This document shows positions 1 to 9,514 of a stretch of 24,894 nucleotides of DNA, one piece after another; within the stretch, counting starts at the first letter, position 1, and each line of letters begins with the position of its first letter. The DNA is taken from positions 103,513-128,406 of the forward strand of contig NW_008246133.1 of the NCBI RefSeq assembly GCF_000281045.1. Direction: 5' to 3'. The translations under genes and the position numbers were made by a program. The notes below the pieces were generated by a model. It was given only the letters and a program-made list of their open reading frames with translations. It made no database searches and was not told where the DNA came from. Source of the stretch: Saprolegnia diclina VS20. Its lineage: Eukaryota; Oomycota; Saprolegniomycetes; Saprolegniales; Saprolegniaceae.

Positions 1-266
1 GTGCACAGATCGAGTGTTGAGCTCTTGCTCGCTAAAGTAGGTATTGCAAATGTGATTTGAGCTACTAGGTGTAGGGTTCTAGTCTCTCCAGCATATTTTC
101 CGGTGGTGTCATAACACGTAGCGATACTATCGTCGGCGAGTAGAGAAGACTGTCCACATCACCCGGCGGGCTTGAGATCCGCACTGGCGTCGCGTGATGG
201 CAGCATGCAAATATTGTCGGACCGACACATGACAATATTATCCAGGTTCGTTGCGACAAGGCGTCT

Positions 267-1461
267 TTACTGCGCATCGTCGAGAACGCTCTGCACCATG
301 TCGTGCAGTGAGACGCCGCACTTTTCCACGAGCTGCAGCACGCAGTCCGTGTACATGCCAGGCGAAAAGTCGGTGATCGTGCTGTCAGGTGACACCATCG
401 GGGGCGTAAACCGAGCGTACGACGTCAGTCGCGTCGTCGCGTCGTCGACGCGCTGGACGACAATCCTAGAGGCACAATTTCAGATACCAGAGGTCCACAT
501 CTGGCAACACCGCGTACCAGCCACATTGGTTGTCGACAAAGTGAGACGGGTCGGTCGGGTACAGCGCATCGTCCAGAATGGAGCGCGTCACAAAGACGAC
601 GCGGTCGGCTTCGACAAAGCGCCCGGCGAGGAGGCGGCCATCGACCAGCGGCAGCGACGGCCCGAGGATCCGCGCAGCAAAGCGAAAGTACGTCGTGTTG
701 TCGTCGTCCACCTCGGCCTCGCTCGTCACGTAGATCTGCGGCTCGCGGGTCAGCTGCCGCGTCAGGAGACCCCACACGACACCGGCGACCGCGTCGACGT
801 CCAAGCTCCAGCTGTGGCACTCCACAAAGTGTACGTACAAGGCGTCGCCCACCGACTGCGCGTAGTGCGTCTGCACGCTGTCGCAGCGCGCGTGGTACTC
901 GTCAAGGCGATGGCGAATCCACTCGGTCTCGAGCTGCGTGCGTTGGTGCTGGAGCAGCTTGGCCTTGGCCTCGCGCCGACCGGTGGTGCCAAGCGACGCC
1001 ATCTTCCAGGGCGCAACACACGGAAAGTCGCAGAGCTTTGGCTTGCGAGCAAAGGCGCGCTGAAGCGTCGCAATCGTCCTGAGCTGGTCGCGGAGGAGCT
1101 CTTGGAGACGGGCGTTTTCATGCAGCGTCTCCTGGGCAGCGACCGCCTGATTCTTGGCCCGACCCGCCCAGAAGGACGGCGACGACGCTGTGGATACGGC
1201 CGCGCTTTTGGCCACGAGCGCATCGAGCTGCGCAGTCAGCGCGTCGTGCTTGGCGCGAAGGTGCAGGATCTCGTCCCGTAGCGACGTCCGCTGCCGCTTC
1301 TTGGTTCGTGGCGCCGGCGCGTCGTGGTCGGGCGACGACGCATCGGTCGTCGTCTCATTGGCGTCACCGGTCTGCAGCGTGCGCAGTACGTCGTTGAAGA
1401 AGCTATCGTCGTCGTTGGCCAAGCACACGTCCAAGATGTCGGCGTCGAGCACGTCCTCCAT
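267..1461 (-). CDS. bZIP-like coiled-coil plus START-like domain protein (oomycete-expanded family), intact copy
   Basis: Two exons on the minus strand (1461-518 and 465-267) joined across a 52-nt GT-AG intron (466-517) give a 380-residue protein. The splice turns ...NQCG-W into GWIVVQRV and opens a C-terminal exon that matches the neighbouring paralogue, which is why I trust it. The start at 1461 (MEDVLDAD) begins an acidic N-terminus; the same frame is open further upstream, but that part is not acidic or conserved. Residues about 50-95 hold a basic KKRQR patch followed by a heptad-like coiled coil, as in a bZIP. Next comes a conserved central block (KPKLCDFPC, APWKMASLG, TEWIRHRL) and then a START-like region (DGRLLAGRF, DDALYP, NQCGW). 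Proteins of this build are numerous in oomycetes and are sometimes annotated as M96 mating-specific-like; that label is from memory and untested. A nuclear or lipid-sensing role would be inference. Confidence 0.8.
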
Positions 1462-1716
1462 GTTCGCTTGCGCAACTCGGAATGGCAACGTGAATGCCGA
1501 CCAATCCGGTGCGAGCTTGTCGGGAGGAATTCTCTTAAATGAGTTGTCGATCGTGCCGACAGCGCGATGGGTACGAGGAGAGATCAATGCAGCCACCACC
1601 AGCCTACTGGTAGCATCAAAGCCTGAGGTGCGTGCTTTGGACCATCGCGCCGTCAGCCTGCTCCTCCAGTGTTGACAATTAATGTACTTTTTAAGCGAAT
1701 TGATGCTGATCTGTGG

Positions 1717-1734
1717 ATCACATTTCCCATTTTG
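1717..1734 (+). promoter_or_regulatory. Oomycete-type initiator upstream of the right-hand START-like copy
   Basis: TCACATTTCCCATTTTG lies about 36 nt before the ATG at 1756. It closely fits the oomycete initiator consensus TCAYTYYYNCAWTTT, which marks transcription starts in Phytophthora and relatives. Its presence suggests that the broken downstream copy still has a recognisable core promoter. Confidence 0.5.
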
Positions 1735-1755
1735 AACAAGCAACCCGTCATCGCC

Positions 1756-2944
1756 ATGCAGATGGCCACCTCGGACGACGACGACGTGTACTTTGACGAC
1801 TGCCTCGCGCTGCTCACGGGCGAAGCAACTGCTACCGCCCAGGATGCTACACTGCCCAAGAAGCGCCAGCGCGGCCTATCGCTTCGGAAAGAGATCGAGC
1901 GCCTCCGTGCCAAGCGTGATGACCTTGAGGCGCAACTGCAAGCGCTCCAGTCCCAACGCGCTCTCACGCCCACGGCGTCGGCGTGGGCCGCGCGGGCGCA
2001 GCGCCAAGCCGTTGCGGCGCAGCACGCAATGCATGAACACGCCCGCCTCCAAGAACTTCTACGCGAACAGCTCCGCCTTGTCGCGACGCTCCAACGCGCG
2101 TTTGCCCGGAAGCCAAAAGCGTGCAACTTTCCTTGCGCCGCATCATGGAAGATGGCGAAGCTCGGCCCCAATGGTCGCCGCGAAGACATGCTGCGGCTAA
2201 CGCAGCTCCAGTACGACAAGCTCGAGACCGAGTGGATTCGCCACGGGTTGCACGACTTCGAAACGTCAAATAGTCCAGTACGCAAGCGCTACGTGCAACC
2301 TGTTGACGGCTCGCTCGGCGCCCATCTCGTCGAGTGTTCGTCGTGAGACGTGGACATGGCGACGCTGGCGGATGAGTCTGTTTACGCACGAGCTGCCACC
2401 GAGACCGCTCGTATCGCACTTTTCCCAGGCATGGAAATACCTTCAGAAATGACGATGCTCATGGACAGATGTAGGAACTGGAGATCGATGGCGATATCAG
2501 CTACCTGCGCTACACGGCCACGATGCAGGCATCGGCGCTGCCACCCGAAGACGGGCGGCTCTTGTCGCGACGGTTTCTCGAGCCGACGCGCGCCGTTTTT
2601 GTGTGCCGATCGATCCACGAAGATGCCTTGTACCCACCGCGCCCGGCTCCATTTGTCGGCAACCAGTGCTCGTGGTACGACCTCGTACGATCCACAGGCC
2701 AGATTCAATGTGTCTCTGTAGGCTGGTGTTGCTCAAGACAGGACCGGAGAAAACCCGGCTACTCTCGTATGCGAGGCTGACGCCACCTGTGGTGACCACC
2801 GACACGGACGAGTTTCTGACACCAAGCAAGTACACGGAGTGTATGCTTCAGCTGCTCGACCAGTGCGGCACAGTGCTGCAAGATTCGATTCAGCACGCCT
2901 TGACTCAACATGCGTCCCGTGTCAGATGTTCTGTCATTACATAA
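1756..2944 (+). pseudogene. Broken paralogue of the coiled-coil/START-like protein
   Basis: This copy lies head to head with the intact copy, the two starts being 294 nt apart. From the ATG at 1756 it has the same order of parts: acidic N-terminus with DDDD, PKKRQR basic patch, coiled coil, KPKACNFPC block, and TEWIRHGL. The frame then meets a TGA at 2344, where the intact copy reads HSWSLDVD. The matching sequence continues in shifted frames (MSLFTHELPPRPL, then LEIDGDISYLRYT and DGRLLSRRF). Near the 3' end a 47-nt GT-AG intron (2675-2721) sits at the same place as in the intact copy (NQCSW joined to LVLL), followed by the homologous last exon ending in TAA at 2944. An unusual intron spanning 2342-2474 could bypass the stop, but it would delete conserved residues, so decay is the simpler reading. 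Confidence that it is a pseudogene is moderate. Confidence 0.65.
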
Positions 2945-3516
2945 AAATGGACTCGAAGGCTAGAGAGTATATCGGGCGATACACGAGAGATAAGACTGGA
3001 GATTTTTCCTCCTAATGTCGTGCTCAGTGCCAGGTCCAAACACGGCTCTTGTGCTCCGTCGTGCGAGGCTCGAGGCCAGACGTGGCCCACAAGACGACTT
3101 CTCTGACATCACTGGGGCACTTCTCTCGTTAAAATGTACATGTACTGGCGGCACTTCGTCGCTGGCTTCCAGCCCATGATCAATGCATATTATACAAGCT
3201 GTCTTCCAAGGACCAAATGGAATCTTGACTCGCCACCAATCGCGACATGGGCCTCCGTGATGACAACAAGTAACACTGCCCTTGTATCTCCGCCCAACGC
3301 CTTAAGTGAGAATGATGCGTTTTCACTGCCGTTGACCACGGCTAACGAGCGCTGGACGATCGTCATTTGCGAATACACCGACGATGCAGCCACCGATGCT
3401 TCAGATCACGACGGACACTGACGCCCCCGCCTTGGTACACGTCGCCCGTCGGTATCAAGAGGCTCATGCAATGACGATAGGTGCACCCGATGGTGCCTCT
3501 GGGGGCGACGCGCCGC
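2945..3516. other. Intergenic stretch with no supportable gene
   Basis: About 570 nt separate the broken START-like copy from the ankyrin-kinase start. A 95-codon open frame at 3134-3421 (plus) shows no recognisable motif, hydrophobic pattern or paralogy to anything else in the window, so I do not call it. No convincing initiator motif for the kinase gene was found here. Confidence 0.5.
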
Positions 3517-6500
3517 ATGTCAAGCAAGCGTGAAGACGACCGCCTCTCTCAACCTGCTTTCCTCGCCGACGCAATCGCGTTGCTCGTGGCTGTCGACGCC
3601 AAGCAACCCTTCGATGTACGACTTGTGGGGCTTGTCGTTTCTCACTGTTTCCGTATAGCAAGCCAAGTTGGACGAGCTCGACGATATCCTCACGGCGGTA
3701 AACCCTCGCAAGTGGGCGGCCCTCGTGCATCCCAAATCGGTGACGGTCAAGTCCCCAAAAGGCTCGGCTAGTCTTGTCGACTGGCGCCTCCAGGTAGATC
3801 GTCTGGTATGTTCACACAATGTCTAATTTGGAGGTGCCTAGTGGAAGGAATACCTTCTCTGCTTGGCTGTCAAGGCCGGCTGCGACGAAGTCGTGCGCCA
3901 GCTCGTCGTGCTCGGTGCTACCGGCAGCTATCCCGTGTGGCATTTGGTACATACTCTTTTCGGTTACATTGGCTAGACTTGTTCGTAGGAGGAGCTCATG
4001 GAGACACCGTACTCGGCGGTGGTCGTTGCCATTGCCTATGGCCGCGCGCCCATGGCAATTTTCTTGATCGAGCAGCTGGCGACGCCGCTCGCTTCGGACA
4101 TGGTGCGTCACTCGTCTCAAAATATTGTAGACATTTTTGTCCACGCTTCTAGATGGAGCTTTTTCTCTACTATGCGATCCAGCACGCAACGCCCCGCACG
4201 CCGACCGACGACACCAAGTTGTGCATTTTGCGCTATCTTTTGAGCCACGGTGCCGACCCGAACGCGATCTTGCCGCAGGTACCCGCGTTACTATAGACCA
4301 TTTGGTCGAACATCATCTCGTAGACGCAGCACAAGCTTCGAGCGTACGAGTATGCACTGCAACGCAAGGCGCTGTCGGCGGCTGTTGCGTGTTTCGAAGC
4401 CCGAGCCCCGGTGCAGCTCAAATTCAAGGTACCTTTTTTGATTTGTATCAACATATCAACAATTGATCACTAGGGCAAGCACGTCTTGCAGCATGTCGCG
4501 CCCAAGCTCACGCTTCCAGCGGCGCTTAACATCATCCTCTCGGACCTTCCGTTCAGCGTCAAGACGACGACATCGTTTGTCAATGCAGTCGCGGTCGACA
4601 CGTCGGTCCTCGAAGACGTCGGCCAACACCAGCACCATACGTGGACGACGCTTCTCGACTGCTCGCTCAAGCTCCCGGACGGGCTTCGCACGAATGTGCT
4701 CAAGGAGCTATTTCACCAGCCGATGTTTGCGTCCTTGGCCAAGACCGAACTCTACTCGCGATTCTCGCTCTCGAAAGACGAGCAAGGGCGGCGTGCGCTC
4801 AGCATTGCGGACAAGGCAACGCGGTATTTCTTCTACGACGAGCTCATGTTTTGTGGCCGGTACGAGCTCTACACGGGGCCGCCATTGCACCGAAGTGAGA
4901 GTGCGATGGTGGTGTTTGCGACCGACTACCGCCTCTATCAGCAGCTCTATGCCATGTACGCGGTACCGGACGTCGGTCTCGACTGCGCGGCCTTCAAGGC
5001 TGCGAGTCAGCACCTTACCAACCACAGCGCCGACAACGAGTCGCTCGACCATGTACCGCTGTTTTGAATTCTTCATTTTTTGACTTGATGGGATTGTGAG
5101 TAGCAACTCAACGAGACGTACGCGCGCTGGGATAAGGACCACAACCACGCCTTGAGCGAGTTCGAGTGGCTGCGCTATTGCAGCGAAAGCTTTGGCGAAA
5201 AGTACAAAGTCGCGCTCAAGTTCATGCGCTTCCCCGCCGACTACCGCCGCGAGCTCGCAGCGCGCGACACCACGGTCCTCAACCCGGCGTACATTGTGCC
5301 GCACCTTCCGACCGCGACCCCGGGCGAAATTGCATCGGCGCTCGCAAGCTTTGCACCGACCGAGTACCTCGACTTGAGCGACTACAAGCATCTGATTGTG
5401 ATGCCGCCCGCCGCGCGGTCGCTCGAAGATGTCTTCCGCAAGGAGCGGCCGTCCGCGACCAAGACGCGCAAGTGCATGCAGCAAGTGGCAAAGGCGCTGT
5501 CGACGCTGCATGCGGCCAACGTCGTTCACGGCGATGTGAAAATGCACAAGGTGCTTCGCCTCGGCGACAGCTTCAAGCTCATTGACCTCGACGCATCCTG
5601 CCCCCAAGGGCAGCCAGCACTCGGGGCCAAATTTACCTCGGGGACGCTTCCGCCAGAGTGCTTTTACAAGCTCTCGTCGCCAAAGGAGCAAGAACTGCAT
5701 CAAGTGTACTGGGGCACCGCGTGGAAGCACCAGCACAACCAGCGCGAGCTCTGGGCCAAGATGCAGCCCAGCCCCGACAACGTCGTGATTCGCGCCTTCT
5801 ACGGCGACAGCGCCTCCGATTTGCCACCGCTACCCTATCCCCTCGTACACGCCACACCAGCGTTTGATCTCTGGGCGCTCGGATGCATGCTTTTCAAGCT
5901 CTGCAGTCTCGACAACACGCCGCTTCTTCTGTCCAACCGCGACGAAGACCTCGAGGCGAGCCAGATGCTCCAAGCGCTGCGCTGGACCGACGACGCCCTT
6001 GCCGCCCGCATTGCCGCCAAGGTACCCCACCCTTTGGCCCGGGACCTCATTGGCCGCTTGCTGCGCGTTGCGCCAGCGGATCGACTGCCCTTGGCGGACG
6101 TCCTCGACCACCCGTACTTTACGACGCCGGAATCGACGGGCGCCTCGTCCGACATGAGTTTTCAGATCCTCGAAGAAGTCGCCAAGGTCAAAGACAGCTT
6201 GACGCGCAGCATCAACGAGTCGAGCGCGCGCATTATTGCCCATGACGACAGCAACACGGACAAGGTGCTGTCGGCGATCACGACGTCCAAGAAGACGCTC
6301 ATGCACGCCATGTACGAAGCCACCGAAGTCAACGTCCCAACAAGCTTTGTTCTGCTCCCGTGCAAAGCTGGAGCGAGCGCGCCTGGTCCGCCCGCCAAAC
6401 TCCAAGACGACATCCTCAAGTTTGTGACAACACTTGCCAAAACCAAGGCGACCCCCGAGGTCAAAGCCACGTCACTTTTCGACTGCTTTCGCGGCCAAGT

Positions 6501-6983
6501 CGACGCGATGGGGTCGCTCAAGAACAAGCTCTTTATGCAGGAGACCATGTACCTCTACCTTTTGGACGAAGCGACTGGTGACCTGGCGCCGGTCAAAGGC
6601 GTCTACCCGATTGCGATTACGACCAAGACTGACGACTATTTACGTTTGTTGACCGGTACTTGCCGTTGATTCAAGGCGGCTTTACGCTCCTTCGCGGCGT
6701 CGACAAGATCACCAAGCTCCTCGGCGTCCTGGGGGTGCCAAAGGCAGCGACTGAGATCGTCGACCGCATCGAATCGGTCTTTGGCGAAATGGAAGGCAAC
6801 GTCAACAAGCTCATGCAAGAAGCCAAGGCGACCAAAGAAATGGTCGGACTTCGCGGCCCGCAGCTCCGGCAGCTCGAAGTGTTCTTTGAGAAGCGCGATC
6901 CCGCAAAAACGTTCTCAGGCCTGCGACGCATCCCGGGCGAAGACGGCCGCGCAATCTGGACCGTTCATGCCGCCAGCGAGTAG
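3517..6983 (+). CDS. Ankyrin-repeat protein kinase with atypical catalytic motifs (eight exons, frame slip near 3' end)
   Basis: Exons 3517-3615, 3659-3805, 3842-3946, 3989-4102, 4153-4278, 4324-4428, 4474-5052 and 5104-6983 are joined by GT-AG introns of 36-51 nt, all in phase 0. Exons 3-5 encode degenerate ankyrin-like helices (LAVKAGCDEVVRQLVVLGA, YLLSHGADPN). Exon 7 has another ankyrin-like hint (GRRALSIAD). A kinase domain spans residues about 440-765: VALKF lysine near 464, HGDVKMHKVL with Asp near 569, LIDLDAS in place of DFG near 586, PPE, DLWALG and a final HPYF. The usual Asn of the catalytic loop is Lys, and DFG is DLD, so activity may be weak or lost. After about residue 940 the frame shifts once near 6640-6660: TKTDDYLR continues as FVDRYLPLIQGGF in another frame, open to 6983. 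An alternative start lies at 3490, and an alternative exon 2 donor at 3794. The substrate is unknown. Confidence 0.75.
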
Positions 6984-7223
6984 AGTATTTTCTTTCATTC
7001 ATATTCAAATGTATAGCATTGTCCATTCTTTTGTGAACGCTGCAGAAAGAGAGTGCTGTACTCAGTACCCTAGCCCGCTTGTAACCACACCCCGCATTGC
7101 GACCCGGCCATTTTGCCGTATTATACCAGGTATATCGGTATAGGATACGCCAAATACAAGATGTAAGGAAACATGGTATCAAATTGACATCAAAATGTTA
7201 GAAACGAGGGACGAAGCTGCTGT

Positions 7224-8870
7224 TTACGGGCACCACACGAACGAGGTAAACTTGGTGCAGTCCTCCTTGCTGTAGGTGAGCGCTTGCTTGGTGAACGGCC
7301 AAAAGCACGTGTTGGTGTTGCCGGCGCAGTCGTCGCTCGGAGCGCTCGTCGGTTGCGACGTCGGCTTGTCCGTCGGCTTCTTCGTGGGCTTGGTCGTCGG
7401 CATATCCGTCGGCTTCTTTGTCGGCTTGTCAGTAGGCTGCTTCGTGGGCTTGTCGGTTGGCTGCTTTGTCGGCTTGTCAGTAGGCTCTTTCGTCGGCTTG
7501 TCGGTCGGCTTGTCAGTCACGGGCGCATCGGTGATCGGGTCCACCGTCACGGGCGATGACGTCGGTTTGTCGCTGCTCGGCGCCGGCGTCGGGTCCGTCG
7601 ACGACCCGTTGCGGATGTTGTCGTACTTGGACGTCGGGTAGTTGAGGTTGTTGGCGTCGAACGCCATGTGCCCCTTTCCAAACGTGTCGTAGACCTGCGT
7701 GATGAGCGACCGCGGGGACCCGGCCTTGGCGTCGGCGTCGCCCGACCAAAACATGGTGCCGCCGAGGTTGTACTTTTTGATGTAGTCGAGCTTCATGGCG
7801 AGACTCTCGGGCGAGTCGTAGGACGTAAAGGTCTTGGAGGTCTCGTCGTAGCTGTAGGCGGCGCCGAGCTTGGCGTCAAACACCTCTTTGGCACCCGCAC
7901 GGGGAAGGGCCTTGTAGTCCCAGACACCCTTGCCGTCGTTGCCAGAGACCCACGAGCCGGCCGTCGGCGGCGTAAACTTGCCGTACAAACCCGACGTACC
8001 CTCAAACGACCGACCGTAGGCCGGAATACCCATGACGATCTTGTTGCTCGGGCACCCGCCTTTGATGTAGTCTTGGATCGCGCCGTGGGCCGAGTACTTG
8101 GCACCGTCCGGGTGGGTCGGGTCTTCGTACAAGTTGGCCTGGTGGTCCGTGTACGCGCTCCAGCTGCCCGCCATGTCGTACGTCATAATGTTGATAAAGT
8201 CGAGCTGCTCGCACACCGCCTTGAAGTCCCAGTGACGGTAGTTGGCAGGACCCGCCGGCGACGCGACACTCAGCTCGGCCTTGAACGGCAGCTTGGCGAG
8301 CTCGGTGCGGATCGCGGTCAGAAGCGCCACAAAGTTCTTCATGTCATCCGGACGGTGCGGCACGGGCGGCGAGTCATTGCCGCCCTCGACAGGGTACTCC
8401 CAGTCAATGTCGATAAAGTCGAGGCCGAGGTCGAGCATGAGCTTGACCGAGCTCTTGGCAAACGTCGTGCGACCGGTCTCGGTGCTGGCGATGCCGCTGA
8501 ACTGGTCGCTCAAGGTCCAGCCGCCGATCGAGAGGCCAAACTTGGTGCCGCGAAACTTCTTCTTGAGCTTGTTGGCTTGACCGAACTGGCCATACACGTT
8601 GTTGCCCGTGTCGCTCCACGAGTCGTCGGGGTAGCGCTTGTCGGTCGCGGCCCACGTGTCGTACAAGCCGACAGTGCCGTCGGCGGCGGGCTTGCCAAAG
8701 GCGTAGTTGATGTGCGTGATGCGAGACCAGTCGAGATCGAAAATGTGAAAGTTGCGACCGTAGATGCTCCACTCCATAAAATAAACGACGTTCTTGAGGC
8801 CGGTGGCATCGACAGACGACGCTGCGATCGCGAGCGCAAGCAGCGAGGCGGGCTTGAGAATGGTCACCAT
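7224..8870 (-). CDS. Secreted GH18 chitinase A
   Basis: This intronless 548-residue protein should hydrolyse beta-1,4 bonds in chitin outside the cell or in the wall. Residues 1-22 form a signal peptide. The GH18 barrel covers residues about 25-400, with SIGGW at 114-118, the catalytic motif DFIDIDWE at 151-158 (Glu158 as proton donor), MTYD at 229-232 and a late MFWSGDAD carrying the conserved Trp. A Pro/Thr/Lys linker of TDKPTKQP-like repeats follows, then a tail with four cysteines ending in FVWCP. All key catalytic residues are present. The start at 8870 fits the signal peptide and sits 28 nt after an initiator-like motif. It is convergent with the ankyrin-kinase and nearly identical to chitinase C (seven substitutions that I count in the first 450 residues), so the two are recent duplicates or have undergone gene conversion. 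Confidence 0.95.
   Translation of the reverse strand: MVTILKPASLLALAIAASSVDATGLKNVVYFMEWSIYGRNFHIFDLDWSRITHINYAFGKPAADGTVGLYDTWAATDKRYPDDSWSDTGNNVYGQFGQANKLKKKFRGTKFGLSIGGWTLSDQFSGIASTETGRTTFAKSSVKLMLDLGLDFIDIDWEYPVEGGNDSPPVPHRPDDMKNFVALLTAIRTELAKLPFKAELSVASPAGPANYRHWDFKAVCEQLDFINIMTYDMAGSWSAYTDHQANLYEDPTHPDGAKYSAHGAIQDYIKGGCPSNKIVMGIPAYGRSFEGTSGLYGKFTPPTAGSWVSGNDGKGVWDYKALPRAGAKEVFDAKLGAAYSYDETSKTFTSYDSPESLAMKLDYIKKYNLGGTMFWSGDADAKAGSPRSLITQVYDTFGKGHMAFDANNLNYPTSKYDNIRNGSSTDPTPAPSSDKPTSSPVTVDPITDAPVTDKPTDKPTKEPTDKPTKQPTDKPTKQPTDKPTKKPTDMPTTKPTKKPTDKPTSQPTSAPSDDCAGNTNTCFWPFTKQALTYSKEDCTKFTSFVWCP
7351..7526 (-). repeat. Minisatellite encoding the Pro/Thr linker of chitinase A
   Basis: In-frame imperfect 24-nt and 12-nt units encode TDKPTKQP, TDKPTKKP and variants such as TDMPTTKP. 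The array is 36 codons shorter than the equivalent region in chitinase C. The boundaries given are approximate. Confidence 0.8.
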
Positions 8871-8881
8871 GATGCAGACAA

Positions 8882-8899
8882 GGAAATTTGGTTAATGAG
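8882..8899 (-). promoter_or_regulatory. Oomycete-type initiator of chitinase A
   Basis: On the minus strand CTCATTAACCAAATTTCC ends about 11 nt before the start codon. It fits the oomycete initiator (TCAYTYYYNCAWTTT) with a one-base offset and mirrors the motif before chitinase C. Sequence identity with C stops at about this point. Confidence 0.55.
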
Positions 8900-9283
8900 G
8901 ACTTACGGTGCAGGATGTGTGGGCCGCTGCGAGACAACAAGCCGGAGGGTTCGATCAGGGATGACCGCTTCTTGCGAGGTCTCATGCGTTCGATCCGCGT
9001 AGGTCGCATCATCATCGGCGCACTCTTTTGCGACAACAGCTGGGTTTGCAGAAAAATGTGCGGTCAGAAGCGACCGTGCACCGGCTTTTTGGCGCGGTAC
9101 AGTGATACTGTCTACGGCCAACGGCAAAGATCGCACCGAACTACCAACGCAATTGTTGACTTGCACAGGTTCGAATGGATAGCGCCCTTCTCAAAATTCC
9201 CGAGTATATGCGATGCGTTGGGCTTTTCAAGGAGACTTTAAAAAATTGTTGAGATTTTCGCCGGGTTGATAAGGCACTTTTGT
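8900..9283. other. Upstream region of chitinase A
   Basis: Small open frames exist on both strands, including 87 codons on the minus strand at 8903-9166, but none shows a recognisable domain. I see no clear homology to the region upstream of chitinase C beyond the initiator. It may hold upstream control sites for chitinase A, but nothing specific can be shown. Confidence 0.4.
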
Positions 9284-9423
9284 GTGATGCGTCCCTAGAG
9301 TCTATCGCGTCGCCAAAACACGCTTGGTGAGTCTCCGAATATATAGGATACTGATGTACCCTATATATTCGGAGACTCACCAAGCGTGTTTTGGCGACGC
9401 GATAGACTCTAGGGACGCATCAC
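9284..9423. repeat. Perfect 64-bp inverted repeat (hairpin) with 12-nt loop
   Basis: Positions 9284-9347 are the exact reverse complement of 9360-9423, with the loop ATACTGATGTAC between them. All 64 pairs match; the pairing fails at the next base outward (T9283 against C9424). The inner end is AT-rich (GAATATATAGG) and the outer end reads GTGATGCGTCC. I saw no obvious target-site duplication and no coding content. It may be a miniature foldback (MITE-like) element or a source of double-stranded RNA. A fold-back artefact of assembly is a third possibility. It lies between the divergent chitinases A and B. Confidence 0.9.
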
Positions 9424-9514
9424 CTTTCATCGGGACTGTACCGGCAACGGTACGAGCACAAGTCGGATGTGCCGTGGTACTTGAGCCTTCGCAAACGGTC
9501 TTCGAACTGTTGCA

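Noticed and set aside
210-239. Small inverted repeat AATATTGTC...GACAATATT downstream of the START-like gene
   Set aside because: A 9-bp AT-rich stem with a 12-nt loop is weak; no sign of a functional RNA or terminator.
172-1281. Long plus-strand frame (369 codons) opposite the START-like gene
   Set aside because: It is antisense to well-supported coding sequence, has an Arg/Val-rich composition typical of shadow frames in GC-rich genes, and shows no domain.
3134-3421. 95-codon plus-strand frame before the ankyrin-kinase
   Set aside because: No domain, signal peptide, membrane segment or paralogue, and no plausible splice into the kinase gene.
7668-9002. Long plus-strand frame (444 codons) opposite chitinase A
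   Set aside because: It mirrors an intact GH18 gene and has the Arg/Val/Gly-rich composition of an antisense shadow; the same shadow appears opposite chitinase C.
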